A DNA stretch of 64,000 nucleotides, taken from assembly GCA_958299035.1 (NCBI GenBank), contig CATQJL010000326.1:2680232-2744231 (forward strand), in the 5' to 3' direction. Shown one piece after another: positions 24,501 through 38,700 of the stretch (within the stretch, counting starts at the first letter, position 1; every line of letters begins with the position of its first letter). The stretch is from Cylicocyclus nassatus. Lineage: Eukaryota > Nematoda > Chromadorea > Rhabditida > Strongylidae. A program made the translations under genes and the position numbers. The notes below the pieces were generated by a model. The model was not told the origin of the DNA, did no database searches, and saw nothing but the letters and a program-made list of their open reading frames with translations.

Positions 24501-27500
24501 AGAACGTCGAAAGCAATGTATTCTCTCAACAAAAGAGCAGACACCATGCACTGTCATATTGAAAACGAAAATGACACTAATTTTGAGGGCAACTGATGTG
24601 TCTAGTCGATCGCCATAACAAAATGAGGTGCTCGAAATCATTGATACCAATTTTGAATGGAAAAAAATTTGTGATGACTGATATACGGCTAAGTTTTCAA
24701 TACAACCGAAAGTAAATTCACGGAGTTTTGAAAATTATTATATTTCGCTGAAAAATAGAAAAATGCTTCAGGCATAAATATCGCGCAAAGCACAACTTTC
24801 GAAAGAGCTTTAAGTTGCTGAATTTTGATTATCTTGAATGATATATATAGGGAGGCTTTCAAGAGCCATTTTTAGATTGACCACCTTAATGTTTTGGATT
24901 CTTTGATCTACACAATCGGCTGGCACAATCTAGTCTGACTGTGTCAATAAAATCGACTACTTGGGTGGCACGTATGGAGTTTCGTTCGTCACTAACGCTT
25001 TGCTTTTTGTGTGTTCCCATCGATTACTTTTCTGCTTTCTCTCATGTTTTGTAACATTTATGTTAGCGCAAACAAAAAATGAGAGAAGATAAACAATAAA
25101 TGCTTTGCACTGTTCGCTCATATGATGGCAAACGAAGGAGAGAAAAGATGACCAATCAAGGTCAGTGTTTTTATTTTACATGGTTCTGAACTAGAAAAGT
25201 TGGTTTAGATTGAAGCTAGGGTGCCAGTAAAGATGCAGTCACGATTCGAACAGAATCACCTTCGAGGCAGCCGGCGATAGATGCCAAGTAAGTTTTTTCT
25301 TGTGAAGTGACTATTAATGGGGCATTTCCTTATTTCAATCCGATTATGTCAACGGTAAAAGGTTCGAAACGATCTTTTTCTTCATAACGCACATCAAAAT
25401 TAGAATCATAGGGAACATTGCTATATTCTCCTTCAGCCTGTCACCAAGATTGTTAATAACTTGCTGAAGAAGAGTATAGCAGTGATCAACATTATGCCAA
25501 GACATAAACAACCGAGTTTGGAGCAAAGGAAACATTGTTAGGAATTGGCACTTAATAGTGGGGTGATTACACTTGAAGTGAACTCTTTAAAAGAAGCTTA
25601 AGGGATCAAAAACCCACTGAAAGAAAGGATTCAATTTTATTCATTTCGCGTATGAAGATGCAAGCCATTCAAACGATTGTCTGAGGTTAATTAAATCACA
25701 TTATGGGCAAAAGTGAGATATATAAGCAAAAGCTGCGAGGGTGGATTTGAGTTAGCATCTATTAAAGATAAATGAGGAAGTTTAACAGATACAAAGGAAT
25801 TGCTTATGAGGATGAGAATGAAATCAAGATAATACACTGCATATAGCAACTCGACAAATTCTACGATCGATAGGAAAGGAAAGAAGCTGAGGGTGCGAAT
25901 AATAAACGAAATGCAACACACGATGGAATTTTTTTTTTCGCGATAAATGCACTCGCGGCGCGCGCCAGTCGCGGTGACGATTGAAACAACGGGAAAGCGA
26001 TAAAGCCGCCGAAAAGCCGTTCGGGATCGATGCCGAGTGTGTGTGTGGTGGAATGACGCGAATGTGCATTCACATAATATGTTCGTGAATGTACAGGCAA
26101 TATGCATATCCACCCACGATTGGGGTCGCGAAAACCAAATCGCCGTGCCGAGCAACTCGTACAGCGAGTGCTCGAATCGGGTGCGGCAACAAGCACCGGT
26201 GAAGCCTCTGCCGTCTGACTGTACGTGGACGTCGGCGCCACCGCCGTCGATGTCACGGCTCTTATCTCGACTATCTAAAAAAGATCGAACGAATCATTGA
26301 GGGGAGTCCGTATTGGTACCATTCAACACTCCCCCCCCCTCCTGCTCCACACCCCCTCCCGCCCTTCCGCGCCTGTACTACCGATAGCTGAAACTTCTCC
26401 GAATGGGACAATGACGTGCGATGACGCCTTGCACGCAGAACTAGAATAAATAAGCAATCATTTGTTGAAGCACCTGGGGTCTGCAAGGAGAGATAAACGC
26501 CCAAGATTCAAAGTTCTGCATTTTTTACATGACCAAATTCTCTGAACTGCACTGTCAATTGAGTGAGCGGAGGTTCGTGCCAGGTATACACATCCACTGG
26601 TAGAGTGACAGATGGAAAAAATAACTGTTTGGATTTCGAGGCAGACAAGAGATTAAGAAAGATCTGTCGCAGATGTAATCTAGATTTTTGTCCTAGCAAC
26701 GGTCTTACGCAAGCCTGGTACGAGAGAATCACGGTCATACATTTTATTGAAAGGTGGAATATGTGCCTAAAGGTATAGTTCACTTTGTATGGACGATTTG
26801 AAAAGAAAAAAACCCGCCAAAAATCTCTTTGTACCTTTGAATTAGTAATCACTTACATCATCAAAATCACACTGCCTGAGCAAAAGTTCAAATTAAACAA
26901 TGAAAAGGCAAGAGAGACAGCATAGCAGGAAACGACAGAATGTGACGCATATCAATGGAAATAAAATCTCTTTGAGATTAGTCAGTATTTATGAGCAACG
27001 CAGAAGTTCCCGAATTTTCGAAATCCTTCTCGGCAACTGCGTCATAGACGTGGGCTATGGAATCAAAATGCAAGTTTTTCCCGAGGTCGATTAACGGGAT
27101 GACTCACACTTGCGTCATTTATGCGTTGTTTCAGCTTAGATTCAAACTAATAGAAATGTCACATGACAGACAAAAACTGATAAATACAGTTATGGAAGAG
27201 GGCTGAATTTGAGAGCAAAAACTGTTGGAAAGATGATGAGAAATGTGTGGAGAAGATCTAAAAGGGGCGCAAGTTATCGAGACTGTAGGGTTGAAAGAAC
27301 AAAACTCTTTTCGATGTGGAGTTGTAAAAGGTCGGTTGCAAGGTCAATCGAGATGTACTACGAATTGACAGAATCGGAAGAGGTCGTTCCCGTCACGTTT
27401 TGATCGATCATCCTAACTTTGAGAAAGGCAGACAAAGATGCAGAGAAAAGATTTGATTCATCAATGATAAATTGTGCAAGCTAAAAGTTCGAGAGCAGCT

Positions 27501-30500
27501 GTGATGGGGGAAGTGTGCCGAAATATCACGGAGGGATGGGTGACAGAAGCCCAGACGAAGAGACAAGAGCGGTTCTTGAAAGTGCAGCAAGAGCGCACTG
27601 CCCCGGCGATAAAACTTGAGTTCTTCGCTCGCACACCTAAGATTCCAGGAACTTCTGGAACACATATCACTCAGACCTACGCAGAACTCATAAAAGAGCT
27701 TAGTGTGAGAATCTGACAAGAGATGGCAAAGAAGTTCGTGAAGGGCCGCTAATGCCAAGTGGTTCAAAGGACTAGATGGTCGTGACAGATTCGCAAGCCG
27801 CATACGAATCATGCACTGGAGCATTCTAATCTGGGTTTTAGTAGCAAATCAGCTGAATAATGTAGGAAGATTCGATGAAAAGAGAAAGTGAGAAGAAATT
27901 TTTAAATTTATCATTTCACAATTTCTTCCTCAAATGCATTCAGAAGCATTCAGGATAGCGAGTAACTAGGTTCAAATAAATTAGCATGTCCTAGTCATCA
28001 AGGAAAAGTCTAATCTACTGTACCTAAAATTGCAGAAAAAACGATTGTTTGGATTTGTTGAGGACAAAAACGTTTTTGGAGGAAAAATTTGTTTCAGCGA
28101 AAAGCGAAAATTTTCAAGTCTTCAAAAGTACTTATCAAAGAATTGGATGAATTGCTGTAGATCAGAATCTATGCAGATTTAAGCGCTCATGGACAAGAGA
28201 AGTCGAGAAAAATTGGCCAAAAATTTTTAGGGATTTTGTTTCATAAAATAACTAACGAAGCTGAGCAAAACGGCCGTAGATTGATCCGTTAATCCTCTTT
28301 CCCAAGAGAAAAAGCCCTTTTCGACATCAAACCTCGCCGGAATGACAGAAGCGAAAACGAAGCCACACAACACACATGCATAAACACTGAGCACAGGTGG
28401 TGAATAACACATAGGTATACGGACGGAAGATTTTCGATCCCTGAGAGGGGGGGGGGGGGTAAAGACCCGCAGCGAGAATGTGTCTGTGTGCCGTTGTTGT
28501 TTGTTGTTGTCGGGGGTTCTATGGGGAGGGGGGGGGGGGGTTGAGAATAGAATGGCACATGGAGAGCGAGGAGAGGACGGACGGGCGCCAGGAACAAGTC
28601 TGATGTGTCTGACGAGTTAGTCGCTGGTGTACACCTTGGCTCTTCGACTTTCTTATCGTGTCAATCGATGAAAAGTTCATTTTTCTAATTTCAATGGAAT
28701 GTTCGCGAAGGTGAGATAATGGGTTGAGTGTCAAGAAAATAGCGTGGGCATTGCTAATCGAGGAAAGTAATTTTTTCAGCCTCCTTCCAAAGAAGAAATT
28801 AGGGAAGAGATAATCTCGTTCTGCTTAGGGGTGGTCGTCACGTCATGTTCACGCCATAAATACGGCTTACGCACACGACGTGCTCATCGCATTTTACGCG
28901 CAAAACATTCGCATAATCTGAACGTGGTACGCAAATTCGCGTCGGGAAACTTGGTCGCAATTGAGGCGAAAGAAAATGAGAAAAATGACTACATAGCATA
29001 GGTACTAAGTACTCCAAGCATACAAGAAAAATTAGAAAGAAATAGAGACAAAAGACAAGACCGCACACATAGCCACACGACTGACTGTGAAGTATGAATG
29101 TGCGTCTATGAGAGTGTATGTGTCTGTGTGTGTGTGTCTGTGTGCTAGGTGCATGCTGCCGCTTAGTGTAAAGAACGGGCCCGGGGCCGCGGGTGGTTTT
29201 TATCCTGGACGCGCCTTCACCGGGAGCCACTTGCGTCATTGCACTATCGATTCTAAAAGTCTGGACGTGTGCCAACATCGAGGACTGAACATTGAGTGAG
29301 GAAAAGCGAGGGGAAAAAGTAGTTATCGGGCTTTGGCAAATGCGCGGCGCCAATGCCTGGTCACGCGCGCGCGAGTGGGACATGTTGGCGATTCGGCGGC
29401 AAGTTGACGCGAACTGGCGGCATGTTCGCTACCTGGCGGCAAGTTGAATTTGTGGCACTAACTTGATGGTTGTGTCTTATGGTTAGACATGTGATTTTGC
29501 GCCCTGTCTTTGAAACAGAGTGAACTGGCTTGACGAGAAGTAGTCCCCAAGCAGATGAAGCCCATAGGTAGCAATGCGCGAAAGGCACACCATAACTCAT
29601 GTGGAAAGACACAAGGGGCGGCGATTCCCCTCGTCATGCGACCGACCACGCGCGCAACGAAAAACACGTTCATTGCTTGGCGTGGTGCCAATACTCACTC
29701 TCCCTCACATCAAAAACCTTTGCCCTAAAGCGCTTGGGCAAAGCACGAGCAAACAGCAAGCAAGCACTCGGCGTTTTTGAAAGCATTGCATAATCTATCG
29801 GAAGTCACGCTGCGCTGCCGTCATAATGCACTTCGAAGCAAGTAATGCCGAGCAAACAGCGCTATTGACTCAAAGCATCCGAGCATGAACTATTTTTCGA
29901 AGAATGTAGAACTCTATCAAGGAAGTGCTTGGAGTTGTGGGCAATCCATGTGTTAGAGGGAAGAGTTCCGAGAAGAGCGCGGAAAAAGTCGCGGAAGTAA
30001 CAAGAACTTTCCCTCTTCGCCTGCTTAAAAGTGCAAGTCTGTTCGATCGCCAGCATTCAACGGCTGTGTAAATGTGCAAACATTTTTCTGCACGGTTAAT
30101 GTTGGTTGTGTAAACGACACACGATTTGCAGCAAGTTCCTTTTGTACCTTGATCCAGTTGAGGTACAAATTCTAAGAAACAAAGTGAAAAATTTGACAGG
30201 AAGTGAGAATTTGGGTCAGTATATATTTCTGTACTTGTTGTGATGGAATTAACATGAAATGCTTAGAAGAACAGCAAGAGCATGGGAAAGTATGAAAAGT
30301 GAAGAAAACAATAAATTTGACAGCGGATAAAATTCCAATAGAATAAAAAAGAATCACAAGGACTAGTAAATTATTTGAGTTTATACAGCAGTGAAAGATT
30401 TGCACTTCCAGCTGGTGCAACCAAAAACTCATTGATTTTTAGTCACGAGAGTAATTTATTGGAAATTTCCGGTTTTAACCAGAAAAACAGCAAAATTCAA

Positions 30501-31596
30501 CTCGTATACTTCCTCATCAAATTTTAGCATGCGCCATTAATCACATCAGGAAATTCATTGAACAGGAAAACATCATCACAGTAATTGTCCGATAATCAAC
30601 ATTATCTTTTTGCTGCTAATGCAATTTCAACAGCACAGTTTTTGAATTCTATAGAATGGAGAGAACGTTGAATGCTCAGAGGAGATACCTTGGCACAGAT
30701 ACAAATTCTTGAAAGAAAGGAGAAGAGAAAAAGGTAGAGATAATTTCTGTTTGCAGAAAGTTAAGGAAAAACTTTCACGTGGAGCTTTGCAGTCAGGCGG
30801 GAAAGTGCTTATACTAAGTAAGTCTCACATGATTTTGATTTTATATCACAAACTTTTTTTTTGGCAAAGACAAGGGCGCTCAATTGCCGTGATGACGTTC
30901 TTGACCGCAGATGCGGCAAGAACGATTACAACGTGGGAGGACACAGTCAATCACTGATGACGTTCAAAATTCAAAGAATTCGAGTTCAAAATGCAAAGTG
31001 CGATGATACTTCCGCAATCGGCTAAAGCAAATTGCTTTTCCTATCTATAAAGCCGAAATGTTGCTTGCAAGAAGGAAAGATATGGTCTTATCTAACTGTT
31101 AGAATACGCTGAAGGTCAGCTTGATAAGGCTTAGTGCTTTTGACACAACTCTATTCTAAATTGAACAAAATTGAATAGAAAATTCTTAGGCACATTCAAC
31201 AGTAAATGAATAAGGAAAAATAAAAAATATAATGAATTAGAAAATAGTTGCAGACGTAGCTTTCTCATCAAACTAAAGTTCTAGTTTTATTGGTTATTCC
31301 ACTTCATTTTATTTTATTCATTGGATTCTGAAATACTTCTTTTGTAAAATGTATTAGATAAAATCATTTCGACATAAGGTATATTTGCTTACATTTCATT
31401 TTCTACTCAATTTTATATGCTCAACTTTGATCTAGCTCGTCACCAGCAGAATAAAAAAACATCAAAACAGAAACCAAAACGTTTATATTAGTATAGAATA
31501 CAGAGAAGTGTGAACTATAGATCCAATTAGTAAAAAATCATGAAATGTTTCGAGCATGAATCAACAAAATGAAATTACATCCCTGTTCTGCATTAC
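21550..31596. other. 10 kb without an identifiable gene
   Basis: I found no exon chain in this interval. It holds a GA microsatellite (22065-22081), many short overlapping open frames, and a distinct GC-richer section at about 25.9-29.7 kb described separately. The plus strand of roughly 26.9-28.4 kb is purine-rich, which keeps several frames open without good coding character. Distant exons or promoters of genes outside the window cannot be excluded. Confidence 0.4.
25900..29700. promoter_or_regulatory. GC-richer, CpG- and microsatellite-containing region, possible promoter area
   Basis: Compared with its AT-rich flanks this stretch has many CpGs (for example around 25955-26250, 29165-29210 and 29340-29430), long G or C homopolymers (about 26330-26340, 28446-28458, 28525-28540), a TG/TGTC microsatellite (29108-29143) and three GGCGGCAAGTT-like repeats (29395-29450). 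Open frames occur on both strands at the same places, as expected from few stop codons rather than from genes. A regulatory or first-exon region of a gene lying mostly elsewhere is possible but not shown. Confidence 0.25.
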
Positions 31597-31598
31597 TA

Positions 31599-32091
31599 TT
31601 ACGTTCATGCATAATTCTTGCACCATTTTGAAATTTCGTTGCTTACTCTAGCTTCAATGAAATCTTCTGATTTGATAGGTAGTAATAAGAAAAAACTTGA
31701 GCTTTTAGACGTTCTTGAGTTAAAATTCCTTGAGGGCATAGGCAACGAAAAGCCGATTAAGAGAACTACACAAAAAGTGATTTTTCAATTTATGGTTGCT
31801 AAAATTGCTAGAACGTCTTCTGTTCCAATTTATTTCTGGTCCTGGTTCATGACTTACTCTTTTTGACTGACAGAACTTGGCACTGACTGGGTGTCTCGTT
31901 GAGTATTACGAATATCGTTTTTTTAATCAACTCATTGGATTTGTTTCATGTTGATATTCTAAAATGTACTATTAAATTCTGTTTTTTAAACACACAATAA
32001 AGAGTACGTTGTGCGAATTGATTAGTTTGCTTAAACGTTCTTAAAATAACTTTCTTCTATTTTTTGGTGCAAGAATTGTTTATCAACCTAA
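31599..32091. mobile_element. TA-flanked MITE, family B, intact copy
   Basis: Terminal repeats of about 27 bp pair (left TTACGTTCATGCATAATTCT, then TGCACC; right end is the complement of TTAGGTTGATAAACAATTCT, then TGCACC), with TA at 31597-31598 and 32092-32093. The TTAGGTTGAT end is mariner-like. The 493-bp body has an 82-codon open frame (31618-31866) without transposase features. A second copy, split by the LTR element, lies at 34624-34708 plus 45353-45777; this intact copy serves as the matching empty site. Confidence 0.85.
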
Positions 32092-32093
32092 TA

Positions 32094-34620
32094 GAAAGAA
32101 AGTTCATTGTTTAAGCAACAGCAGAAAGGGCCACATAATTCTTATTTCTAAGAAGAATGTGAGCGATAAGAAAAACGTCTATGTACAAGATCAGAGAGAT
32201 CACTACGTGCTGCAAAAATGCAGCCATCGAGCAAAAGCCATTGTCATTGACAGAAGACGGAGACGTGACAAATGATAGACAAAACGTGATACATTCGTGC
32301 ACTAAACGTGTGCATTTTCACGAAGGCGCGGACACAAATACAGACATGCATGTAGGCTTTTATGCTTGCTATTACAATATAACAACCATTTTCATGGGTG
32401 GAAGAGTGTGTGTGTTGGAGACATCGCCGAGAGTTCTGGAATATTGTTGTTTGAGCTTGAATCATGATGTGATTGGACTGTGGTATGAGATGGGAGAAAG
32501 ACACAGACTATACATTGTGTTAATTTCTTTGTTGTTAAGAAAGAGGAAAAGAGAATTCGTACAATTAGCGACTGACAACTATTCCATTAGTGCAAGAAAA
32601 GTTCTGCATTTATTTTTCAGGTGGAGTTGAGTCACACTTTTGCCTGTATACACATGACGGAAATTCACGAAAACTAAAAGGGAGGCATTGGGATTTAATA
32701 CAAGTATTTACAATTGCCAATCCACAAACGACAAAAATTTTCTGGGCTGCAGCATGACATTGTAGAGCTCTTTCGTATTATTTCGTACTAGTCAGCTTAC
32801 TGTCGCAGATAATGCCCATCTGCGACCATCGCAGCGATGCGGTCCTAATGTTTGCGTATCTTCTACTTGCGTTTTCTGCGAGTGCGTAACTCAAAGCAGC
32901 AAAAAGCCTCGCAATTTTACAAAACAGCGCAAAGCATCAGATAAAGCACTCTTTTTAACACATGAATATAGTATACTCAAAGTGGAATATTGCCCATACG
33001 ACCGTGAAACATGATTTTAACTTATGACTCAAAATTATGACCAAAAGCACACCCAACTAAATTCAATGCATCGTTTTTTCGTTAAACGCTCCTAGAACAA
33101 AATTATATCTCATGCTTTGCAATAAATGATTAGAAACGTTGGCTGGTCAAAACGTATCTCATGAAACATACTTGTAAAAAAGAGGGCGGAAATGAGCGGT
33201 TTGACTTGATAACTCATTGTCAAGTAGTGATATTATCAATAATTACAAGAAAATTCCTAAGCACATTATAGCTAACAAGGAAACACATGAACACAATTGA
33301 ACAAAACAATTAGACAAAACTTTTTACAATCCCATTTAATTTTACTAATAACAAAACACATAATTGAATTACTGCAATTACATGGACAGTTTTCAAAAGC
33401 TGCTTTGAAATCAGGAAGTTTGCCGAAATGCTGGGAAGTATGCCCTTTCTAACGAATCCCATTCTGAGTTATTACTTCTTTTTTATTATTTTCGATACAT
33501 ATCACTTGCGAAAATGAAAAGTGGAAAAATTACCATAGTAGTTATGTTGAAGTTGCAGATTTTGTGACGGAATGAGGAAATGAAAGTCAGTCGTTCACTG
33601 CTCCTAGGGGAATGCAGTCTGCGGTCGTCCAAGGACCAAGGTAAAGCTTCTAGCCATATAACATATCTTGAAAATATTGATGCTTAATCTTTCATCCTAA
33701 ACAGCCATTAAGTTGATGCTATTAACAGTTAAAAGTGATTTTCCTGCAGAATAACTTTTGTCGTGAGATCCACGGTGCTTCAAAAATTTATGACACGTTT
33801 GTTTAAAGTATTGTGTGTGTTTGCGCAGACATTCATGTGTTAGAAGAAGCATGAGAAGTCGTTTGTCGAAATACTTAACAGACATAACATCATGATGTGA
33901 TGAGACAAAAGAGTCTCTTATTCCAAAAAAATATTTTACCGGTTTCTAATCAGGTAATCTTGAACCGCCTAACTGCGTTTCATTGTCTTGGCAGATGTTT
34001 TCGTTGGTTAAGATCTTTTTTGAGAAAAAAGAAAGGGAGAGAAGCGTAGAAGAATGACAAAAAATGCCTGAGCATGTGAGAATCTGGGTAGTGGGAGGAT
34101 AGGCGGTCAGCAGGGGAAGGGACATACTAAATCAACCCCAGAAATGATTGATTCACTTCAGATGTATAGTTTCAATTTATATCCAATCTATTCTAGTCGT
34201 TTTTGAAAGATTGCTCATATTTTCAAGCGAAGTCGAATATTTAGAATTGGCACGTTTTTTAACTAAGATTCTGTTATCGATGCTGTCATATCAATCAGGC
34301 CACTACACGCCGTTATCAAAACTAAACCTCAAATGTTTGTTTTACACTTTGGCAATAATTCGTCACAAAGTGCTTTGATGATGACATTGTGCTGATAAGA
34401 ATCTCAGGGGTGGAAAAGAGTGCGAAAAGGGGAAGCCACTCTAAATACGGGGAATTTCGAGAGAAGTGTTTGGGAAAATGGAGGGACAGTTTTTCAAGGT
34501 TGAGTGTTTCCATCTGCGGAAATTGAAACTCACAATTGACCCTACTGTATCTTTTTGTATTGATTTTCTTTTTGAATGGGGCATTTCAGAGTGCACAATA
34601 TAAATAAATAAATGAGTAAA
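32094..34620. other. Non-coding stretch with one orphan ORF
   Basis: A 149-codon plus-strand open frame (32181-32630) is longer than most chance frames here but has no recognisable domain and no splice partners. Nothing else between the two MITE copies can be supported. Confidence 0.25.
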
Positions 34621-34623
34621 ATA

Positions 34624-34708
34624 AAATCGTTGATGCATGATTCTTGCACCAAATTTTCGAAATTTTGGTACTTTCTCCAGCTTCGATGAAGTTTTCCTGA
34701 TTTGCTGG
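34624..34708. mobile_element. MITE family B, left fragment of a split copy
   Basis: This segment (GATGCATGATTCTTGCACC onward) matches the left 85 bp of the intact MITE at 31599. It ends in CTGG at 34705-34708, directly at the LTR element, and its continuation starts with the duplicated CTGG at 45353. Confidence 0.88.
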
Positions 34709-35006
34709 TATCAGGTTAAAGGGGTGCACAGACCTTTGCCTGATGGTGTAGCGGTGTTATTGTACTGTGTCCAAGACATAAGTAATTATAAATTAGTTTA
34801 TTATATAAGTTACATAAAAGGAGAGGAAAAGGGGGGAAGGGTAGACTGGTATGAGGATGACCAGCCAGGAGAGGGAGTGTGTGTAAGAGTTATTCATGCT
34901 GTCTTTTATACTCGTACAACAGCAACTGTGTCGTAGGCGGGGTGGCGTGTCCAGTAAACAGTGGAAGCATGACGAGGCATAAGATATGGTGAAATGATTC
35001 CCGACA
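34709..35006 (-). repeat. 3' LTR, 298 bp
   Basis: Read on the minus strand it begins TGTCGGGAATC and ends CCTGATA. It appears identical to the copy at 45055-45352. It starts with the usual TG but does not end in CA. The poly(A) signal AATAAA lies at 34797-34802. Confidence 0.97.
34797..34802 (-). terminator. Polyadenylation signal in the 3' LTR
   Basis: AATAAA on the minus strand, about 205 bases into the LTR and 100 bases downstream of the TATA box, the order expected for U3-R-U5. It probably defines the 3' end of the element's transcript. Confidence 0.65.
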
Positions 35007-35018
35007 TCTCCATTCCTA
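35007..35018 (-). other. Polypurine tract, plus-strand primer site
   Basis: Minus-strand sequence AGGAATGGAGA lies directly before the TGTCGGG start of the 3' LTR. It is short and interrupted by one T; its position supports the assignment. Confidence 0.55.
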
Positions 35019-35757
35019 CGGTAAGCTCGTCCTCGAGCTTGTTGAAGATTGATTGAAAAAAGTGTTGCTCTTGTTGGCATACCAAGGTAAGATTAGGTGA
35101 ACTGTTGAAGCAGTCACGACCTTCTCTTTACCCCGGATGGTTGAGGAAGCTCGTCCTCGAGCGATGAGAGAGTGTAGAATGGCGTTGACGTCGTCGGTGA
35201 TATTGTCGAAGTGACGGCCATGGTGTCATGCATTGCAGTGGCAGTAGTTGGGGAAGTTGAGATTTAGGTGACAGGCATTATTGTTGTACAAATATAAGTC
35301 AACAGTCATGTTTAGTAAGTAAATCGTAAACATTACATAAATACGAAAAATGTTGAAGTGTTGCACAGGGGGACGAATATATTGGTACAATATTCGGTGT
35401 AGTGAAAAAAAAAACGTCAAGTTTATGATAATGGATTGTAATTTACAAACGAAGTACTCTCTATTTATTTATTTATTTATTTTCTTAAAGGGGGGACTTG
35501 TTCTGAAATGGCACAATTTCGCCAAATCAGTGCAAGGGCGAAATTTGTAGTAGAATAGTACGGAAAAAAAAATTTTTTTTTTAATTTTTTTTACTAGGGC
35601 TGCTTAATAGAAAAAAAAAATTTTATTTCTGTGAATCGCCAATTCAAAGAAATTATGTATGTTTTTAGCGCGGTTGCGGCATGAGAAAAAAAAATGGAGA
35701 AGAAAGAAAAAATTCAAACTTACTTGCTCTGTTAGTCAGAGAGATAGGTTTCACAGT

Positions 35758-38700
35758 TTACAGTTCTTCAGAATCTGTGCTATCGCTGTCCAGATTCTGG
35801 CTGTGGAGCTGTAAACTTTCAGGGCGACTAACAGGATGTTCGTCATTTGATAATGTTTCCGGGGGTATTGGTGAGTTTTGAATTGATTGATGGGAAACGT
35901 TATCAAATGAAAAACGGGAACAATAGATTTTCAATCTATTGATATGAACAGTTTGACTGTTTTGTTTACCAGTCAAGCTTTTGATAGTAACATTAGGACG
36001 ATTTACGCTTTCTACGAGGTAAGGTCCTTTCCACTGAACTGAGAATTTTGGCCTGACAGTATCGTCGTGTAATAGCACAAGATCTCCAGTGGAAATTTCC
36101 TTCGTAAAAACTTTATGCTGAAAATCGTATCCTGCTTTATACCTTGCGGCTTTTTCTGCAAGTTGCTTTCCTACTTCCGTTATAGTTGTTTGGAGCGCAG
36201 TTGTGAGTTGATCAGCAAAGCTATCCGAAGCATACGAAATTCTGGATGGAAGTTGGTGCACAATGTCGCACCAAGTTATGGGATGTCGTCCATAAGCGAT
36301 GAAATATGGGCTGTGACCTGTGGTGTCATTAACGCTGGTATTATATGCGAAAACAATAGGCTGAAGAAAATCAGACCACATATCGCGTGCTTCCGAACAG
36401 TAAGCCGTAAGGGAATCGGTGATAACTTTGACTAAACGCTCAACTTGCCCATTTGCTTTATGATTATAGCTGGTTGTAAAAGAGTTTGCAATTCCCAAAA
36501 CGTGGTTGATTTGAGCGAACATTTCACTCGTATAATTAGATCCACGATCGGAAACGATCTCGTTAGGTATGCCATGTTTGGAAATAACATCATTAACGAG
36601 AGCTTTTACAACTGTATCAGTCAACTGATTTGGAAGTGGAGTGCATATGATTAGTTTGCTAAATGCGCATACAGTTATGGAAATAAATCTACTTCCGTCA
36701 ATACATTGGGGAAGTGGACCCACAATGTCGGTGTGTAGACGCTCAAATGGTCGCTGAGGTATTGGAAATTCTCCTAATTCCTCACGAATAATATGACCAG
36801 ATGGGGTCTTAATTTTCTGGCAAACAGGACATGAGTTTACAAATTTGGCTACGTTTACAAGCATTTGGGGCCAGAAGTATTTAGCTTCAATAGCCTTGCG
36901 TGTTTTTCTAATACCTAAATGAGAGCCTAAAAGGGGGTTGTTGTGAAAAATTTGGATGATTTTGAGTTGCATTTCACTATCAGGAATTACTAATAAAGGT
37001 CCTTTCTTCGATTTGAAGTAGAGACAATTATTATAAAGTGCGTAATTGTCTAGGGTGTCAGAAAATTCTTGTAAAAGAGTTTCGTCGAACTCTTGTTCTC
37101 CGCGCAAAAACTTTATCACAACGTTCCATTTTGACTGAGTTTGCGAACGTCGAATTGCATCTAAAGTTGGCAGAGAGTTGACCTGTATCGCATTTGTGCA
37201 AACGGTGGGGTATCTGCTGAGAAAATCACACAATTGGTTGTGTTTCCCTGCACGATACTCAATTTTAAGGTCGTAAGCCTGAATGCTAATTTGGTATTTA
37301 GCTAGCCTACCGACCAGATCAGATCGGTGCATCAATGATTTGAGAGGAGCATGATCTGTTACCAAAGTTATAGAAGCGTTTGCAACGTACGGATAAAAAT
37401 GTTTTAACGCGAATACGATTGCTAAAGCTTCCAGCTCTATAATGGCGTAGTTTTTCTCATGTTTTGTGAGGGGACGACTACAGTAAGCGATTGGGTGCTC
37501 TAGGCTATTTTCCAAATCCTTCTGCAGTAAGCATGCCCCTACGCCAATTGTAGAAGCATCGGTATGAATGATGTATGGTTGTCCTAACGTCGGTGGGACG
37601 AGGATTGGTGCCTTTACCAGAGCACGTTTGAGGGTTTCGAACGCTTGCTGATGTTCCTCAGTCCATTTGAATGAAACATCTTTTTGCAAGAGTTCGTTGA
37701 GGGGAGTAGCAATAAATGAAAATCGTGGGATGAATCGTCGAAAATATGAAGCCGCTCCAAGAAATGATTTTACGGCCTTAGCGTCGCTTGGCTGCGGTAT
37801 GTTTATGATACTAGCGACTTTGTCTGGGTTTAATCTAGTGCCTTTTTTACTTATTAAAACTCCAAGGTACTGAACTTCTGCTTTGAAGAATGAACATTTT
37901 TCGGGGGTGAGTTTCATTCCAAAATTACGAATCCGTATGAAAACTTCTTCTAAATCTTGAAGGTGTTCTTTGACGGTTTGGCTTGCGATGATTATGTCAT
38001 CTATGTAGGCAAAACAGCAAGCACGTAATTCGCGTATTAAGGAATTGGCTACTCGTTGAAATGTACCAGGCGCACCTTTTAGGCCTTGTGCCATTACAGT
38101 AAATTGGAATAGTCCAAGAAATGATGTAAATGCAGTACGTTCTTTATGTTTAGGTTCTAAAGGAATTTGGAAAAATCCGCTTTTAAAATCAAGAACGCTG
38201 TAAAGTTCTTTGCCTCCAACAAGATCTATGATATCTTGTATGTGTGGGATGCAATATGTTTCATTTTCAGTAATGGCATTAATTTGTCTATAGTCAACTG
38301 TGAAGCGCCACTGGTCTTTGTTGGATCCTTTCTTAACTAAAACAATGGGCGAAGCAAATTTGCTGGTACTGGGTTCAATGATACGTGTACGCAACATTTC
38401 TTCAATTTGGCGTTTAATTTCTTGTCTCTTTTCAAGAGGGACTCTGTAAGGTCTTTGCTGAGGTGCTTTGGCGTGAGGAACGAAATTGATATTATGTGAT
38501 ATAGGACCATTATACCGACCTAAATTACCGTCGGTGCCTACAAAACAAGTTTGATATTTCGCTAATAGGGCGTAAAATTGTAAGATTTGTTGCTGTGAAA
38601 GTGATGAACTATCAAACTTGATACGGTCTTGTATGGGAATTACATTATTGGCTGGAAAGTGTGGCATCTGTTTGCTTATATCTGCTTCCGGTGGTATATA

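Noticed and set aside
25691..26300. Four overlapping open frames on both strands, up to 154 codons
   Set aside because: All frames are open together in CpG-rich sequence; none shows a domain or clear splice context.
27209..27824. Long frames on both strands (up to 138 codons)
   Set aside because: The plus strand is purine-rich, which removes stops from several frames; no recognisable protein.
28838..29383. 181-codon minus-strand open frame
   Set aside because: It runs through a TG/CA microsatellite and has repetitive His/Thr/Arg composition; low stop density in a GC-richer region explains it.
32181..32630. 149-codon plus-strand ORF as a gene
   Set aside because: No domain, no promoter or splice evidence; kept only as a remark in the region note.
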